From positions 1 to 64,000 of the forward strand of contig JAKOXH010000006.1 of assembly GCA_029781135.1 (NCBI GenBank): a DNA stretch of 64,000 nt, given 5' to 3'. The notes under the pieces are model-generated. The model worked only from the letters and a program-made list of their open reading frames with translations. It did not search any database and was not told where the DNA came from. This document shows, in pieces, positions 15,750 through 26,298 of this stretch. The position numbers and the translations under genes were made by a program. This stretch comes from Planctomycetota bacterium. Lineage in GTDB: Bacteria > Planctomycetota > Planctomycetia > Pirellulales > Lacipirellulaceae. Positions within the stretch are counted from its first letter, which is position 1. Every line of letters begins with the position of its first letter.

Positions 15750-17036
15750 CTACGGATTATCGACTTCACGTCCGTTGCGGGTGATCAAGTGCAAGTACAC
15801 GTTCTTATCGACGCTGTCGTTGACAGATTCGGTGTGGGCATCGGCATAACCGTGAATGACGATACCCGGGTGCCGGCTACTGGGGCCCCAAACGCGAACC
15901 GTCTTCCCCTGAATTGTCTGACCACCGTGTGGATTGGCAATATGGTAGTACTTATTAACGGCTGTGGTATCCGACTTGGTATCGCCCTTGTTCAAGGCCG
16001 AATCGCAAGTGGTGCCGTCTTTGCAAATCCAGGTGATCACGCTTGTCGCACTTCCGGCGGGCGGCGTTGAACCGACGGGCGGCACACCTTGCGGCCAGGC
16101 ACCCACCACGTACGAGGCAAAACCGCTATACCAGGAAGTCGACGCTTCTTCGCGGCTTTCGGCCACCATGGCGGTCTTCGACGTGCCATCGGAAATGCTC
16201 TGCATGCCGAGACCGATCTTCTGCACCTTGCCGCCGACATAACCCGGAAACGGCAACGCGCCGTTGCCGCAATACGCGCCCGACTTGCAGTCCTTGCCGA
16301 GCGCAGCGCCAGCACTGGCGGGCAGCCCGCTCTCCAACTGACCTGCCGCCGTATAGTGGGTCGAGGCCAAGGCCATGTAATTGCCCGAGGCCGTCTTATT
16401 CGCGCCACCGGTGGCGGCCCAGTTCGGGAAGCCACTGCCACTTCCCACGCTCACTTCCTCATCACCCGGGAAACTGGGGCAAACCAGCGTCCCAATTTTG
16501 GTGTCGAAGAGATACTTATTCGTGGTCGCATTGGGGGCGGTGCCGGGCTGCTCGGTAGCGCCGCTTGCGCCCGAGGCGAAGGCCGCATCGTCCAGCTTGC
16601 CAATGCGATTAGTACCCGCCGTCTGAATCAACTTATCGTAGACCGTGCTTTCTTCCATGAAGGGCAGCAACTGCACGATCCAGCTGTAGCCGTCACCATT
16701 TTGGCCAGGCTGCCAATAAATGGTCCCGCCACTTGCCCCTTGAGTGCCCAGCGCACCGTACTTCGTGTCCACTTTGCTGGGATTGGATGCCGGCGCCGAA
16801 GTCGCTTGCGAGAATGGCGCCGTCGAAGCCAGCGGGAAACCCTTCTTCGTATCATGATGATTCTGTAGCGCCGTAAGCAATTGCTTGATATTGTTCAAGC
16901 ACTGGTTACGACGAGCCGCTTCACGCGCGGCCTGAATGGCGGGCAGCAAAAGTGCCACCAAGATGCCGATGATCGCGATGACCACCAGCAGTTCGACGAG
17001 GGTGAAACCTCGTCTCGGAGTGCGAGATGCATCCAT
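15750..17036 (-). CDS. DUF1559 prepilin-like secreted protein
   Basis: The 428-residue protein is of the family expanded in planctomycetes. The start is fixed by a textbook AGGAGG site (17044-17049) and by the prepilin motif [20 protein letters not shown] at residues 8-27, cleaved before Phe by a prepilin peptidase and used as a membrane and assembly helix. The remainder is a large extracytoplasmic domain with glycine- and alanine-rich loops. The C-terminal [18 protein letters not shown] stands where relatives have SSRHPGGVN..FADGS, so this end is diverged. It is a single-gene unit with its own terminator. Function beyond pseudopilin-like assembly is unknown for the family. Confidence 0.92.
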   Translation of the reverse strand: MDASRTPRRGFTLVELLVVIAIIGILVALLLPAIQAAREAARRNQCLNNIKQLLTALQNHHDTKKGFPLASTAPFSQATSAPASNPSKVDTKYGALGTQGASGGTIYWQPGQNGDGYSWIVQLLPFMEESTVYDKLIQTAGTNRIGKLDDAAFASGASGATEQPGTAPNATTNKYLFDTKIGTLVCPSFPGDEEVSVGSGSGFPNWAATGGANKTASGNYMALASTHYTAAGQLESGLPASAGAALGKDCKSGAYCGNGALPFPGYVGGKVQKIGLGMQSISDGTSKTAMVAESREEASTSWYSGFASYVVGAWPQGVPPVGSTPPAGSATSVITWICKDGTTCDSALNKGDTKSDTTAVNKYYHIANPHGGQTIQGKTVRVWGPSSRHPGIVIHGYADAHTESVNDSVDKNVYLHLITRNGREVDNP

Positions 17037-17562
17037 AAGAGAACCTCCTAGTAAAAAAATGAAACAAAAATGAGGATGAAACAGAAAAATCGCCGACCGA
17101 ACGCGGTCGACGCTCTTCGTCGTCACCTACAAGCAAAAAAGTTCAATAACAAAAATGACCGGCGCGCGACGAGTTCGCCCTATCCACCATCGGCGCTTCG
17201 CAGAGCCGCCCTCTTTCAATTTCTCCGCCGGGCCTCTTCCCCAGCGCGCCAGGCAAATAGAGAACCGGCTGAGTTTATATCCAAAGTCTATTCTGGTGCC
17301 GGGCTTGCTGTCAATCAATATCCGCTGATTTAGGCCCTCTTTCCCCGAGATTGACGGTGCCGGCGGCCCCGCATCGTTGGCCGACGTTCGGACCGATCAA
17401 CGGCTTTCCGCCCATTCCCCCTCCCCAGCTTACCAGCGGCATTCTCCGCGCCACATACCCTACTTGACGCTTCCACTTACGCCGTCAGAATTCCTAATTA
17501 CCCGGTGAGCTCGGACTGTTCTCTGCCGGCAAATAGCATAACGCCAAAACTGGGCGATTTCC
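17037..17562. promoter_or_regulatory. 526-base divergent promoter gap
   Basis: The gap separates the DUF1559 gene (minus) from addB (plus) and must hold both promoters. The DUF1559 ribosome-binding site is at 17044-17049. I see no tandem repeat or strong palindrome and no supported gene. Confidence 0.4.
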
Positions 17563-20500
17563 GTGGGTATCAACGTTACTATCGTTCTCGGAGCGACCAG
17601 CGCGGGGAAAGCGCTTGAACTACTGAATCGCTATCATCAATCCTCCAGCGGGGGGGCCGGCGAGGCGGCAGGCCGCCGCCCCAGAGTCTGGCTCGCCCCC
17701 ACGACTCGCACGGCTGCAACCATCCGGGAACGATTGGCCCGTCTGGAAGGCGCGTGCCTCGGCCCCGGAGTCACGACGTTCGACGGACTCTCGCGCACGG
17801 TGATCCAGGCCGCGAACCAACGCATCCGCGCTCTGTCTTCTGCAATGCAACGTGAGCTGCTGCGGCGCACGGTTGCCGATGCCACCAAAAATGGCCAGCT
17901 CATCGCCTATGGCACTGCCGCCCAGCAGCCAGGTTTCATCGCCTTGCTGGCAACGCACTTTACGGAATTACGGCAGCGGGGCATCGCTTCGTCCGCGTAT
18001 GCGCGCGTCGCCCAACGCGGACAATCTCGGCAACAAGAATTAGCTCATCTATTCGCGAGCTACAACGCGCTGCTGAACGCCCACCAATTATTTGACAGCG
18101 CGGGCGGCCACGCGATCGCCACGGCGTTATTGGCGACCGGCGCATGTGCGCCATTCAACCAACTCGATGTCTTGGCCGTCGACGGCTTCACGGACTTCAC
18201 CACGGCCGAGCTTGACCTCTTGCAACAACTGGCTGGCGGTGCAAAACAGACGATCATCTCCCTCATCGTGGACACGCACGCGGTGAGTCGCGACTTTTTC
18301 ACGAAGACATCGGCTACGCTGGCCGAGTTGCGCCGCCGCTTCCCGAAGTTGGAAGTCGTCGCCTTGCCGCGGCACACCGCCACAAACACCGCCATTGCTT
18401 ACTGCGCCGACCAGGTGTTTTGTCATCCCCAGCCGACGCCGCCGGCACAGGTGATCCAGCACCTGTCCACGATCGAAATCGTCGCCGCCTCCAGCGAGCA
18501 CGATGAGATCACGCAAATCGCCCGCCGCATCAAGTCGTTGCTCGTAGCGAGAGCGACCCCGACCGGAATGTCAACGAAGACTCCGGTTCCGGCAGATGAT
18601 GTCCTGGTGGTTTTCCGCTCCGTGGGCGAAGTGGCGGCCCGCGTCGAAGAGGTCTTCGCTCGTTATGGCATTCCGTATTCAATCGAAACTCGGCCACGCC
18701 TGGCTCGCTCCGCCCTGTATCGCACCCTTCGCGGCCTATTGCACCTGGCTACCGACGATTGGCCGTTCCGCCGGTTGGTGGCCGTGGTCGCGAACCGGAT
18801 GCTTGCCGGGATGGATGAATCGGCCCGCCGGGCCGCCGATTGGTTAATTCGCGACCTGCAAATTGCCAGCGGCCGACAAAAGTTGATGGCTGCCGTGACC
18901 GACTTGGCGGCACAACATCAGCGGGCAAGTGAACTCGGCGAGCACCAGCAGCGGAGAGCGGCCGCGGCCGCATTGGCTTTGCCGTCACTGCAGCAATTGG
19001 CCGACGCACTCGACCAACTACCGCACGCCGCGACGGCCACCGCTTGGGTTGAGGCCCTACAAGTGCTGTGTTGCAGCCTCGGTGTATCGCTGGGCGCGCT
19101 TCCGGACGAATCCGGTGCGGGTGCCGCGAATCTGGCGGCTTGGAACGCCCTTGCGAATCAGCTCTTGTCCCTCGAGCGCCTGGATAACTGGCTGAAAACG
19201 CCGCCGCGCGTTCGCAGTCGCCAAGAAGTTGCGGCGCTGCTAGCCGATGTCGCCGCCCACGAGCCACTACCGCGATCGCACGATGAAGTGGGCCGCGTGC
19301 GCGTTCTCTCTGCGCAAACGGCCCGCACCGAATCCGTTCGCCACTTGTTCCTGGCGGGCATGTCGGAGCAAGCGTTTCCGGCGGGCGTTCCATCGGGCCG
19401 ATTGGCCAGTGAAGATGACTACCGTTTCCTGGCAAATGCCGCTCATCAAAATAATGGCGGCATGCCTCGAACGCGCGATACCGCCTCCGCTGCCAGCGCA
19501 CACGCCCACGACGAAATGCTGCTGTTCTACGAAATGATCACGCGCGCCCAGGAAACGCTCACCATCAGCTATCCGGCAATGGACGACAAAGCGCAGGAGT
19601 TGCCACCGAGCCCCTATGTCGTCGAGTTGCAGCGAATCTTCCGCGGTAGCGAGCAACACATTCGTGTCATGAAATCGCAATTATCCCCGGTTCCTCGCGT
19701 GGCCGCGTCTCTCCAAGACGCGGATTGCCTCGGAACTGTCGACGGCATTTATAGCGTCGCCGATTGGCGAATCAATGCTGCCGCCACCGCGGTCACAGCG
19801 GATCGCGACTGCCAATTGCTCGCCGGATTGCTCACGTGCGATGCCACGAAACCACTGGCCCAAGCCATCGACGCGGGCCTGCGCGTCGTCCATGCCCGCG
19901 CCCACGGCGATTCGCACGGCCCTTACGAGGGCGTACTGATTAGCCCCGCCATCACCAAGCGATTGCGCGATCGCTTCGGCAAACGACACACCTGGAGCCC
20001 CAGCCAGTTCGAAACCTACGCGGCTTGCCCGTACAAGTTTTTCTTGAAGACGGTCCTCGGCCTCGAACCGCTCGGCGACCTTACGCTCGAAACCGACTTC
20101 GCTCGCCGCGGCAGCTTGCTGCACCATGTTCTGGCGGCGTTTCACCGCAAGTTCAGTGAATCACCCAGCGACTGGTCTGCCATTTGGCACGATAACGAGC
20201 GCTTTACGGCGGAACTTAAACGTGCGCTCGGTGGCGCGTTTGCCGGCACGCCGCCAGATGGAATCGAGGCCGCGCTGCTGGAACTCGATCGACGGCAAAT
20301 CGACAAATGGACCGACGTGTATCGAGAACAATATGAGGCCTACGATAATTCCTGGACGAAACTCGATGAGCGGCCGCGACCGACCCATTTCGAGCTGCGC
20401 TTCGGCCGCAAACACGCCAGCGAGGAAGGCTATGAAGATCCCAACTCGGTCGACAATTCTTTTCAGCTCGATATCGGCCGCGAGATAATTCACATTGCCG

Positions 20501-20970
20501 GTCGAATCGATCGGATCGATGTCGGTCGTGTCGGCGGACAGACCGTGTTCAATGTCATCGACTACAAGTCGGGAAAACGCCCCACGCTGACGGCCGAAAA
20601 GATTGAATCGGGCGAGCGCTTGCAGCCGGCGCTGTATGTGATGGCCGCTCAAGCCTTGGTATTTCGCGGCGACAAGGCCACGCCGCTCTGGGCTGGCTAC
20701 TGGTCACTCAAGAACGGCGTGACGACACGCAAAGGTTTTTCGCTGCATTGCTCCGCGGAACCTGGCAAGATTTCGTCCGATTGGGAGGAACTGCAGCCGA
20801 AGGTGATTGCCCGCATCGCCGAAATCGTGCGATCGGCACGACGCGGCGATTTTCCGGTGAATAGCGCTGATGCGAATTGCACCAATCTATGCGAGTTCAG
20901 AACGGTGTGCCGTATCGGCCACGTCCGCAGCGTGGGCAAGGTGTGGACGCCACCAGCCAGCGATGCGTAG
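17563..20970 (+). CDS. addB: AddB-like helicase-nuclease subunit
   Basis: The 1135-residue protein resembles the B subunit of AddAB, which resects double-strand breaks for RecA-dependent repair. It starts at GTG with a degenerate Walker A (GATSAGKA) near residue 10. The middle is an inactivated helicase core. The C-terminal RecB-like nuclease has FNVIDYKSGKR near residue 1000. Four cysteines place an iron-sulfur cluster around it: the AACPYKFF Cys near 822 and C1106/C1110/C1116 in NCTNLCEFRTVC. AddA follows 70 bases downstream in the same direction. The family is clear from architecture; overall sequence is divergent. Confidence 0.88.
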   Translation: MGINVTIVLGATSAGKALELLNRYHQSSSGGAGEAAGRRPRVWLAPTTRTAATIRERLARLEGACLGPGVTTFDGLSRTVIQAANQRIRALSSAMQRELLRRTVADATKNGQLIAYGTAAQQPGFIALLATHFTELRQRGIASSAYARVAQRGQSRQQELAHLFASYNALLNAHQLFDSAGGHAIATALLATGACAPFNQLDVLAVDGFTDFTTAELDLLQQLAGGAKQTIISLIVDTHAVSRDFFTKTSATLAELRRRFPKLEVVALPRHTATNTAIAYCADQVFCHPQPTPPAQVIQHLSTIEIVAASSEHDEITQIARRIKSLLVARATPTGMSTKTPVPADDVLVVFRSVGEVAARVEEVFARYGIPYSIETRPRLARSALYRTLRGLLHLATDDWPFRRLVAVVANRMLAGMDESARRAADWLIRDLQIASGRQKLMAAVTDLAAQHQRASELGEHQQRRAAAAALALPSLQQLADALDQLPHAATATAWVEALQVLCCSLGVSLGALPDESGAGAANLAAWNALANQLLSLERLDNWLKTPPRVRSRQEVAALLADVAAHEPLPRSHDEVGRVRVLSAQTARTESVRHLFLAGMSEQAFPAGVPSGRLASEDDYRFLANAAHQNNGGMPRTRDTASAASAHAHDEMLLFYEMITRAQETLTISYPAMDDKAQELPPSPYVVELQRIFRGSEQHIRVMKSQLSPVPRVAASLQDADCLGTVDGIYSVADWRINAAATAVTADRDCQLLAGLLTCDATKPLAQAIDAGLRVVHARAHGDSHGPYEGVLISPAITKRLRDRFGKRHTWSPSQFETYAACPYKFFLKTVLGLEPLGDLTLETDFARRGSLLHHVLAAFHRKFSESPSDWSAIWHDNERFTAELKRALGGAFAGTPPDGIEAALLELDRRQIDKWTDVYREQYEAYDNSWTKLDERPRPTHFELRFGRKHASEEGYEDPNSVDNSFQLDIGREIIHIAGRIDRIDVGRVGGQTVFNVIDYKSGKRPTLTAEKIESGERLQPALYVMAAQALVFRGDKATPLWAGYWSLKNGVTTRKGFSLHCSAEPGKISSDWEELQPKVIARIAEIVRSARRGDFPVNSADANCTNLCEFRTVCRIGHVRSVGKVWTPPASDA

Positions 20971-20980
20971 CATCGCGGCT

Positions 20981-21040
20981 AACCATCCACTATCCACTAT
21001 CACCTAACGACTAACGACTAACGACCAACGACTATCCAAC
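20981..21040. repeat. Heptamer tract (CTAACGA-type) before addA
   Basis: Units CTATCCA, CTATCAC, CTAACGA (three times), CCAACGA and CTATCCA run in 7-base register up to the addA ATG, filling the gap between addB and addA. No Shine-Dalgarno sequence is present. The same word occurs at 54395-54420 before clpB. Confidence 0.85.
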
Positions 21041-24000
21041 ATGCCTTCCGCTACACTGACGACCGAGCAACAACTCGCACTCGCCACCCGCGACGTATCG
21101 GTCTCGCTTTCTGCCGGCGCCGGTTGCGGCAAGACGCACGTGCTGACCGAGCGGTTCCTGTCGCATCTCGACCCTACGCCGGCCGGCGACGGAACATCCA
21201 CCGAGCTGCGGCAGCTCATCGCGATTACGTTTACCGATGCGGCGGCTCGCGAAATGCGTTCCCGCATCCGCGCCGCATGCTATGAGCGACTTGAGGCACC
21301 GGGTCTTTCGCAGGATGAGCAAACCGCGTGGCTGGGGCTGCTGCGCGAAATCGATGGCGCGCGGGTGAGCACGATTCACGCGTTTTGCGCGGCGTTGTTG
21401 CGATCCCACGCGACCGAGGCAGGTCTCGATCCCACATTTGGCGTCCTGGAACAGGGCGAAGCCGATGTATTGCTGCAAGAAGTGTTAGATGATGTTCTCC
21501 GCCGCCGACTGGCAATTCACGATCCGCTTACGCTCGACCTCGCCGCGGAGTGTGGCAATCTGGCCCACTTCAAGCAGCGCATCGCACTGCTCGTTGAACG
21601 GCGGCACGTCGCGGCCTTTCAACGTTGGCTCGTCGACGACGATCAGTGGGCGGACACCGCCCATCATTTGGTGGCCGTTTGGAAAGAGGTTTACGATCAA
21701 GAAGCGTTCCACATGGCGGTGCAGGATGTTGCCGAACGTGCGCCGCTCAGCGAAATGCGGCGACTGCTGGCCAAAGCTTCACCGACTGCGGCCAATACAA
21801 AGTTCCCAGCCGCAATCGCAACACTGACCGAGTTGCTCGCCCGGTTGCAATCATCGCCCAAAAGTATCACCAAGGCCGACCTCAAAACAATCGCGACCCA
21901 TGCGTATGTGCAAGGCTTCTGCAAGAAAGAAGATTGGCTCACGGTCGATGATTTCGAAGCGTACAAGGCGGTCTGCACGAAGCTGCGCGACGTTATCGGC
22001 AAGTGCGAACCGCCCGATTGGAATCCTGACGGCGCGCTCGCGGCGGCCCTGCTCGGACTCAAATTCTTGCGCCTCGTCGGCGATGTTGCTGCGGCGTATC
22101 AAGCGCGAAAACAGCAACTTGCCAAACTCGATTTCGATGACCTGCTGTTCTTGGCCCATCGGCTGCTGACTGATCCCGCCCATGCCAACGTTCGCGACGC
22201 GCTGTCCGCCGATCTCCGGCTGCTCCTCGTCGATGAGTTTCAAGACACCGACCCGCTGCAAGTTGAACTCATTAAAGAAATCTGCGGATCCGGCTTCGCA
22301 AATGGCGGGCTATTTTTCGTCGGCGATTTCAAACAGTCAATCTATCGGTTTCGCGGCGCCGTGCCCGACAAGTTCAAAGAACTTCGTGAGGAAATCAAAA
22401 GGATTAACGCAAGTGGCGAATTGCACCTTACGAACAACTTCCGCAGCCTACCCGGTGTGCTGCATTTTGTGAACGCGCTGTTCCATGATTCGTTCGGCGA
22501 AGAATCTAAGCTCGAACCAGTGCGAGAGGCTACTACTGATTCACCCAACGTCGAGTTTCTGTGGACGATTCCCGTGGCCGAAGCGACGGGCGAAAAAATC
22601 ACCGCGGAAGAAGCCCGCCGCCAGGAAGCCAAGGCCATCGCCCGCCGCTTGCGCCAACTGATCGAAGGCACGACGGGTGAAACACTCGTCATCGACGGCG
22701 ACACGAAACAACCGCGAACACTCCGCCTCGGCGACGTCGCAATACTCTTCCGCGCACTGAGCGACGTGCGGCTCTACGAGGAAGCCCTGCGCGAGCAAGG
22801 CCTCGAATACTACCTCGTCGGCGGACACGCGTTCTATGCCCAGCAAGAAATTTTTGACGTACTGAACTTGCTGCGTGCCGTTGCCAGTTCAGCCGATGAA
22901 ATCAGCCTCGCCGGCGTGCTGCGGAGCCCGTTCTTCGCGCTGGCCGACGAAGCCCTCTTCTGGCTCGTCGAACATGGCGGCAGCCTCAACGCCGGACTAT
23001 TCGATCACGCTCCGCCGCCAGAGCTCTCGGGCGAAGAGCAGGCCAAGGTCGCGGCCGCCGCGCGAACATTGCGGCGGCTGCGCTCCATGAAAGATGCTGT
23101 GCCGATTGCCGACCTTCTCAACACGGCCCTCGATCTCACGGGCTACGATGCCGTGCTCGTCACCGAGTTCTTGGGCGAGAGAAAACTGGCCAATCTACAG
23201 AAACTTGTGGAACAAGCTCGCATCGCCGACGCCAACGACAACGATCTGAACGACTTCATCGTGCAGCTCACCGAGTTTATCTCGCAGCCGCCCAAGGAAC
23301 CGCTCGCCTCGACCAGCGCCGAATCGGCCGACGTCATTCGCTTGATGACGATCCATCGTGCCAAGGGCCTCGAATTTCCGTTCGTGGTGTTGCCCGATGT
23401 GAATCGGCCGCGGCAACCGAACCGTATCGCGGCCGCGCTCAATGACAAACTAGGCCCGCTCGTTCGCCTGGCCAACGATGAGGATGAACCTTGCGCGACA
23501 GGAATGACGTTATTCGACGCCCAGGAAAAAGTGGCCGAGCTCGAGGAGCGAAAGCGGCTGCTCTACGTGGCCACCACGCGGGCCGCCGATTACTTGCTCT
23601 TGTCGTCGAGTATCGAGTCGTTCGATAAACCGAAAAGCGATTGGCTACAATTGCTCGCCGCCCATTTCGATCTTGAAACGGGCGACTTCGTTGGCGCGTT
23701 GCCAGCCAGCTATGTGCGTCCGCAAATCTATGTCGCTCCTCTCGCGGAGCAGCCGCCCAAACCACTTAGTCAACCGCGCGGTGCGGATCTAATTCGGCTG
23801 CTCGAAGAGGCACATCGCTTAGCAGCGGAAGGTCACGGAGTCGCCCCGCCAAACGTCGGCCCGATTCCCGTCGATGCAAGAGCGCGGCGACAGTTTTCAT
23901 TCTCACAACTTGCCGCGTATCAACAATCCTCGGGCGGCCAGCAGGAGGAACTACGGCATCGCTTTCCAATGGATGACGTGGTCGTCATGCCGACCGCTTT

Positions 24001-24673
24001 GCGGGATGGAAATCGTCGCTCCGCGGCCACAGCGCTCGGGTTGCTTGTTCACGATGTGCTGACTCGCCTCGACTTCGCGAGCCACAAGATCGACGCGGAA
24101 ATCGCCGACTGGTGTGAACACTTGGCCTTGGAATATGTCGATTACGACATCAATCAGGCCGCTCGCGGGGCAGCGAAAATGATTTCGCAATTTGTGTTGT
24201 CGCCGCGGGGCCGACAGTTGGCGGCAACCCGGTCGTTGTATCGTGAAACCGAATTCTTGTTGTCCTGGCCTCGTTCCCCTCTTCCACCGGAAGAGAGCCG
24301 GAGTGAGGGCGCCCTGGAGCAAGCCGGGCAACACGCTCAGCCGTGCCGTTACATTCATGGATTCATCGACTGCCTTTACCAAGACGCAACTGGAACTTGG
24401 CGGATTATCGATTTCAAAACGAATGAAGTGGCGAAGTCGGACCAGGAGCACTTCAACCAATTGGTCGATCGCTACCGAATGCAGCTCTATGTGTACGCCC
24501 TGGCCGCGGAGCGAACGCTCGGGGAATCGCCCCACGAACTTGTGTTGGAGTTGCTTCACCCCGGCCGTGAAATCGTGCTTCCGTGGAACGATGTTGCTCG
24601 CCGCCAGGCAATCGATCTTGTCAATCGAGCGATTGTAACCGACAGTAGTTTAACGTCGGTGATGGCTGTCTAA
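21041..24673 (+). CDS. addA: AddA-like UvrD helicase-nuclease
   Basis: The 1210-residue protein is the motor and nuclease subunit partnering AddB. Motif I is SAGAGCGKT (Walker A, 26-32), followed by ITFTDAAAREMRSRI (Ia), LLLVDEFQDTDPLQ (Walker B, D398-E399), VGDFKQSIYRFRGA (III), MTIHRAKGLEFPFV (V) and LLYVATTRAADYL (VI). The C-terminal RecB-type nuclease has WRIIDFKTNE (catalytic D1124 and K1126). A diverged copy of a dispersed palindrome is embedded in the coding region at 24277-24309 and adds PLPPEESRSEG between helicase and nuclease. The ATG follows a heptamer tract directly. Confidence 0.93.
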   Translation: MPSATLTTEQQLALATRDVSVSLSAGAGCGKTHVLTERFLSHLDPTPAGDGTSTELRQLIAITFTDAAAREMRSRIRAACYERLEAPGLSQDEQTAWLGLLREIDGARVSTIHAFCAALLRSHATEAGLDPTFGVLEQGEADVLLQEVLDDVLRRRLAIHDPLTLDLAAECGNLAHFKQRIALLVERRHVAAFQRWLVDDDQWADTAHHLVAVWKEVYDQEAFHMAVQDVAERAPLSEMRRLLAKASPTAANTKFPAAIATLTELLARLQSSPKSITKADLKTIATHAYVQGFCKKEDWLTVDDFEAYKAVCTKLRDVIGKCEPPDWNPDGALAAALLGLKFLRLVGDVAAAYQARKQQLAKLDFDDLLFLAHRLLTDPAHANVRDALSADLRLLLVDEFQDTDPLQVELIKEICGSGFANGGLFFVGDFKQSIYRFRGAVPDKFKELREEIKRINASGELHLTNNFRSLPGVLHFVNALFHDSFGEESKLEPVREATTDSPNVEFLWTIPVAEATGEKITAEEARRQEAKAIARRLRQLIEGTTGETLVIDGDTKQPRTLRLGDVAILFRALSDVRLYEEALREQGLEYYLVGGHAFYAQQEIFDVLNLLRAVASSADEISLAGVLRSPFFALADEALFWLVEHGGSLNAGLFDHAPPPELSGEEQAKVAAAARTLRRLRSMKDAVPIADLLNTALDLTGYDAVLVTEFLGERKLANLQKLVEQARIADANDNDLNDFIVQLTEFISQPPKEPLASTSAESADVIRLMTIHRAKGLEFPFVVLPDVNRPRQPNRIAAALNDKLGPLVRLANDEDEPCATGMTLFDAQEKVAELEERKRLLYVATTRAADYLLLSSSIESFDKPKSDWLQLLAAHFDLETGDFVGALPASYVRPQIYVAPLAEQPPKPLSQPRGADLIRLLEEAHRLAAEGHGVAPPNVGPIPVDARARRQFSFSQLAAYQQSSGGQQEELRHRFPMDDVVVMPTALRDGNRRSAATALGLLVHDVLTRLDFASHKIDAEIADWCEHLALEYVDYDINQAARGAAKMISQFVLSPRGRQLAATRSLYRETEFLLSWPRSPLPPEESRSEGALEQAGQHAQPCRYIHGFIDCLYQDATGTWRIIDFKTNEVAKSDQEHFNQLVDRYRMQLYVYALAAERTLGESPHELVLELLHPGREIVLPWNDVARRQAIDLVNRAIVTDSSLTSVMAV
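24277..24309. repeat. Diverged CTCTCCC palindrome inside addA
   Basis: The segment CCCCTCTTCCACCGGAAG and GAGCCGGAGTGAGGG has the same order of blocks as the intergenic palindromes at 12395, 27106 and 41083. Being 33 bases long it leaves the frame intact. Confidence 0.6.
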
Positions 24674-24762
24674 CCGGCGATTTCCGCTGCTGGCTATTTG
24701 TTTCAGATGACGAACACCATGATTACTATTGATGATTACATGGAGAATGAACGACTCGAGTC

Positions 24763-24828
24763 GTTTAACCCGGAGCCAACAGCGACGGGAGCGCAACTTT
24801 TCGCCTCGCCGTTGGCTCGGCGTTAAAC
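24763..24828. repeat. GTTTAAC-bounded palindrome, copy 1 of 3
   Basis: The unit starts GTTTAACCCGGAGCCAACAG and ends GTTGGCTCGGCGTTAAAC. Copies 2 and 3 lie at 30981-31045 and 42277-42347. It occupies the 216-base gap between addA and the CCA transferase gene. Confidence 0.88.
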
Positions 24829-24889
24829 AAGCAATCGGTCATCAGCTTCACCGCGATCAATAAATACGCGAAACAAGTACGCTTTTCTC

Positions 24890-26224
24890 ATGCCCCACGC
24901 CGCCGCGCAACGCGACTTCGCTCTCGAAATCGTGCGCAAGCTGCGCGGTGCCGGTTTCGAGGCCCTCTGGGCCGGCGGCTGTGTGCGCGATCAACTGTTG
25001 GGCCTCACACCCAAGGACTACGACGTCGCCACCAATGCGACGCCAAATCAAATCCGCGATCTCTTTGGCCGTCGGCGCACGCTCCCCATCGGCACATCCT
25101 TCGGCGTCATCACCGTGCTTGGCCCGCGAGCGGCCGGGCAAATCGAGGTCGCCACATTTCGCATCGATGCCGCGTATAGCGACGGTCGGCATCCCGACAG
25201 CGTGACCTTCACCGATGCCGAACACGACGCCCAGCGGCGCGATTTCACGATCAACGGTTTGTTCTTCGACCCGCTGGCGGAACAGGTCGTCGATTATGTT
25301 GACGGCCGGCGCGACCTCGAACGCCGCGTCATCCGCGCGATTGGCGAACCAAGACATCGTTTCGAAGAAGACAAACTGCGCATGTTGCGTGCGGTCCGGT
25401 TTGCCGCCACGTTCGGGTTTACGATCGAACCCGCCACGCTCGCTGCCATTCAAGAGATGGCGAGCCAAATCACCGCGGTGAGCGCCGAGCGGATCGGCAT
25501 GGAAATCCGCCGGATGTTGCTCGACCGCAATCGCGCGGCGGCACTCACTCTGCTTCGCGATACGACGCTCTTGCCTCACGTGCTGCCGGAGATTTCCGAA
25601 CTGCCGACGAACCGTTTCGACGACACGACGCGCATCCTCGCCGCCCTCCACGAGCCAACTCTCGCCACGGTCCTCGCCGCATTGCTATCCACGCAGCCAA
25701 ATCAGGATTCTCCCGCCCCCAGCCCCCAGCCCCGAGCCCCTAGCCCCCAGCCCCCAGTCCCCGTTCCCCATTCGCCAGCCCCCAGCCCCCAGTCCCCATT
25801 CCCCATTCGCCAGCCCCCAGCCAACCTCTGCCGCCGCCTACGCTACACGAACAAGGAACTCGACCGTACCGCGTGGCTCCTCACACACCACGCAGGGATT
25901 GCCGAAGCCCAGTCGCTCCCCTGGCCGCGGCTCCAGCGCATTCTCATCCACGAAGGCGCCGCCGAACTGCTCGCCTTGCGCGAGGCGATCGCCGGGCCCA
26001 ACGATGTCGGCCTCAACTTCTGCCGCGAACGGCTCAACTGGCCGGCCGCGAAGTTGAATCCGCCACTGCTGGTCGATGGTTCTGACCTGATTCGGCACGG
26101 ATTCGAACCTGGCCCCGAATTCGCCGACTTACTAGAAAACCTCCGCGACGCCCAACTCAATGGCGAAATCCACACGACCGACGAAGCACTCGCTCTCGCC
26201 GACCGTTTGCGCCCGGCCAATTAA
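24890..26224 (+). CDS. cca: CCA tRNA nucleotidyltransferase / poly(A) polymerase family
   Basis: The 444-residue class II nucleotidyltransferase adds or repairs the 3' CCA of tRNAs, needed here since neither tRNA gene encodes CCA. It has GGCVRDQLLG (29-38), the metal-binding DYD (43-45), the RRDFTINGLFFDP block and RFEEDKLRMLRAVRFAATFGF of the neck. The C-terminal body is interrupted by about 38 proline-rich residues (near 274-312, repeats such as PSPQPRAPSPQP) encoded by a heptamer repeat tract at 25711-25824. Poly(A) polymerase activity cannot be excluded from sequence. Confidence 0.93.
   Translation: MPHAAAQRDFALEIVRKLRGAGFEALWAGGCVRDQLLGLTPKDYDVATNATPNQIRDLFGRRRTLPIGTSFGVITVLGPRAAGQIEVATFRIDAAYSDGRHPDSVTFTDAEHDAQRRDFTINGLFFDPLAEQVVDYVDGRRDLERRVIRAIGEPRHRFEEDKLRMLRAVRFAATFGFTIEPATLAAIQEMASQITAVSAERIGMEIRRMLLDRNRAAALTLLRDTTLLPHVLPEISELPTNRFDDTTRILAALHEPTLATVLAALLSTQPNQDSPAPSPQPRAPSPQPPVPVPHSPAPSPQSPFPIRQPPANLCRRLRYTNKELDRTAWLLTHHAGIAEAQSLPWPRLQRILIHEGAAELLALREAIAGPNDVGLNFCRERLNWPAAKLNPPLLVDGSDLIRHGFEPGPEFADLLENLRDAQLNGEIHTTDEALALADRLRPAN
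25711..25824. repeat. Heptamer tract (CCCCCAG-type) inside cca
   Basis: Units CCCCCAG, CCCCGAG, CCCCTAG, TCCCCGT, TCCCCAT and TCGCCAG follow each other in 7-base register for about 16 units. The tract length of 114 bases keeps the frame and is translated as a Pro/Ser/Gln linker. Confidence 0.85.
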
Positions 26225-26298
26225 CCGCTACCATAAAGAATGTTGCGCTCATCCAAAAACCAACAGCCGCGATGCTACGCATCGCCGGGAAGGAAACC

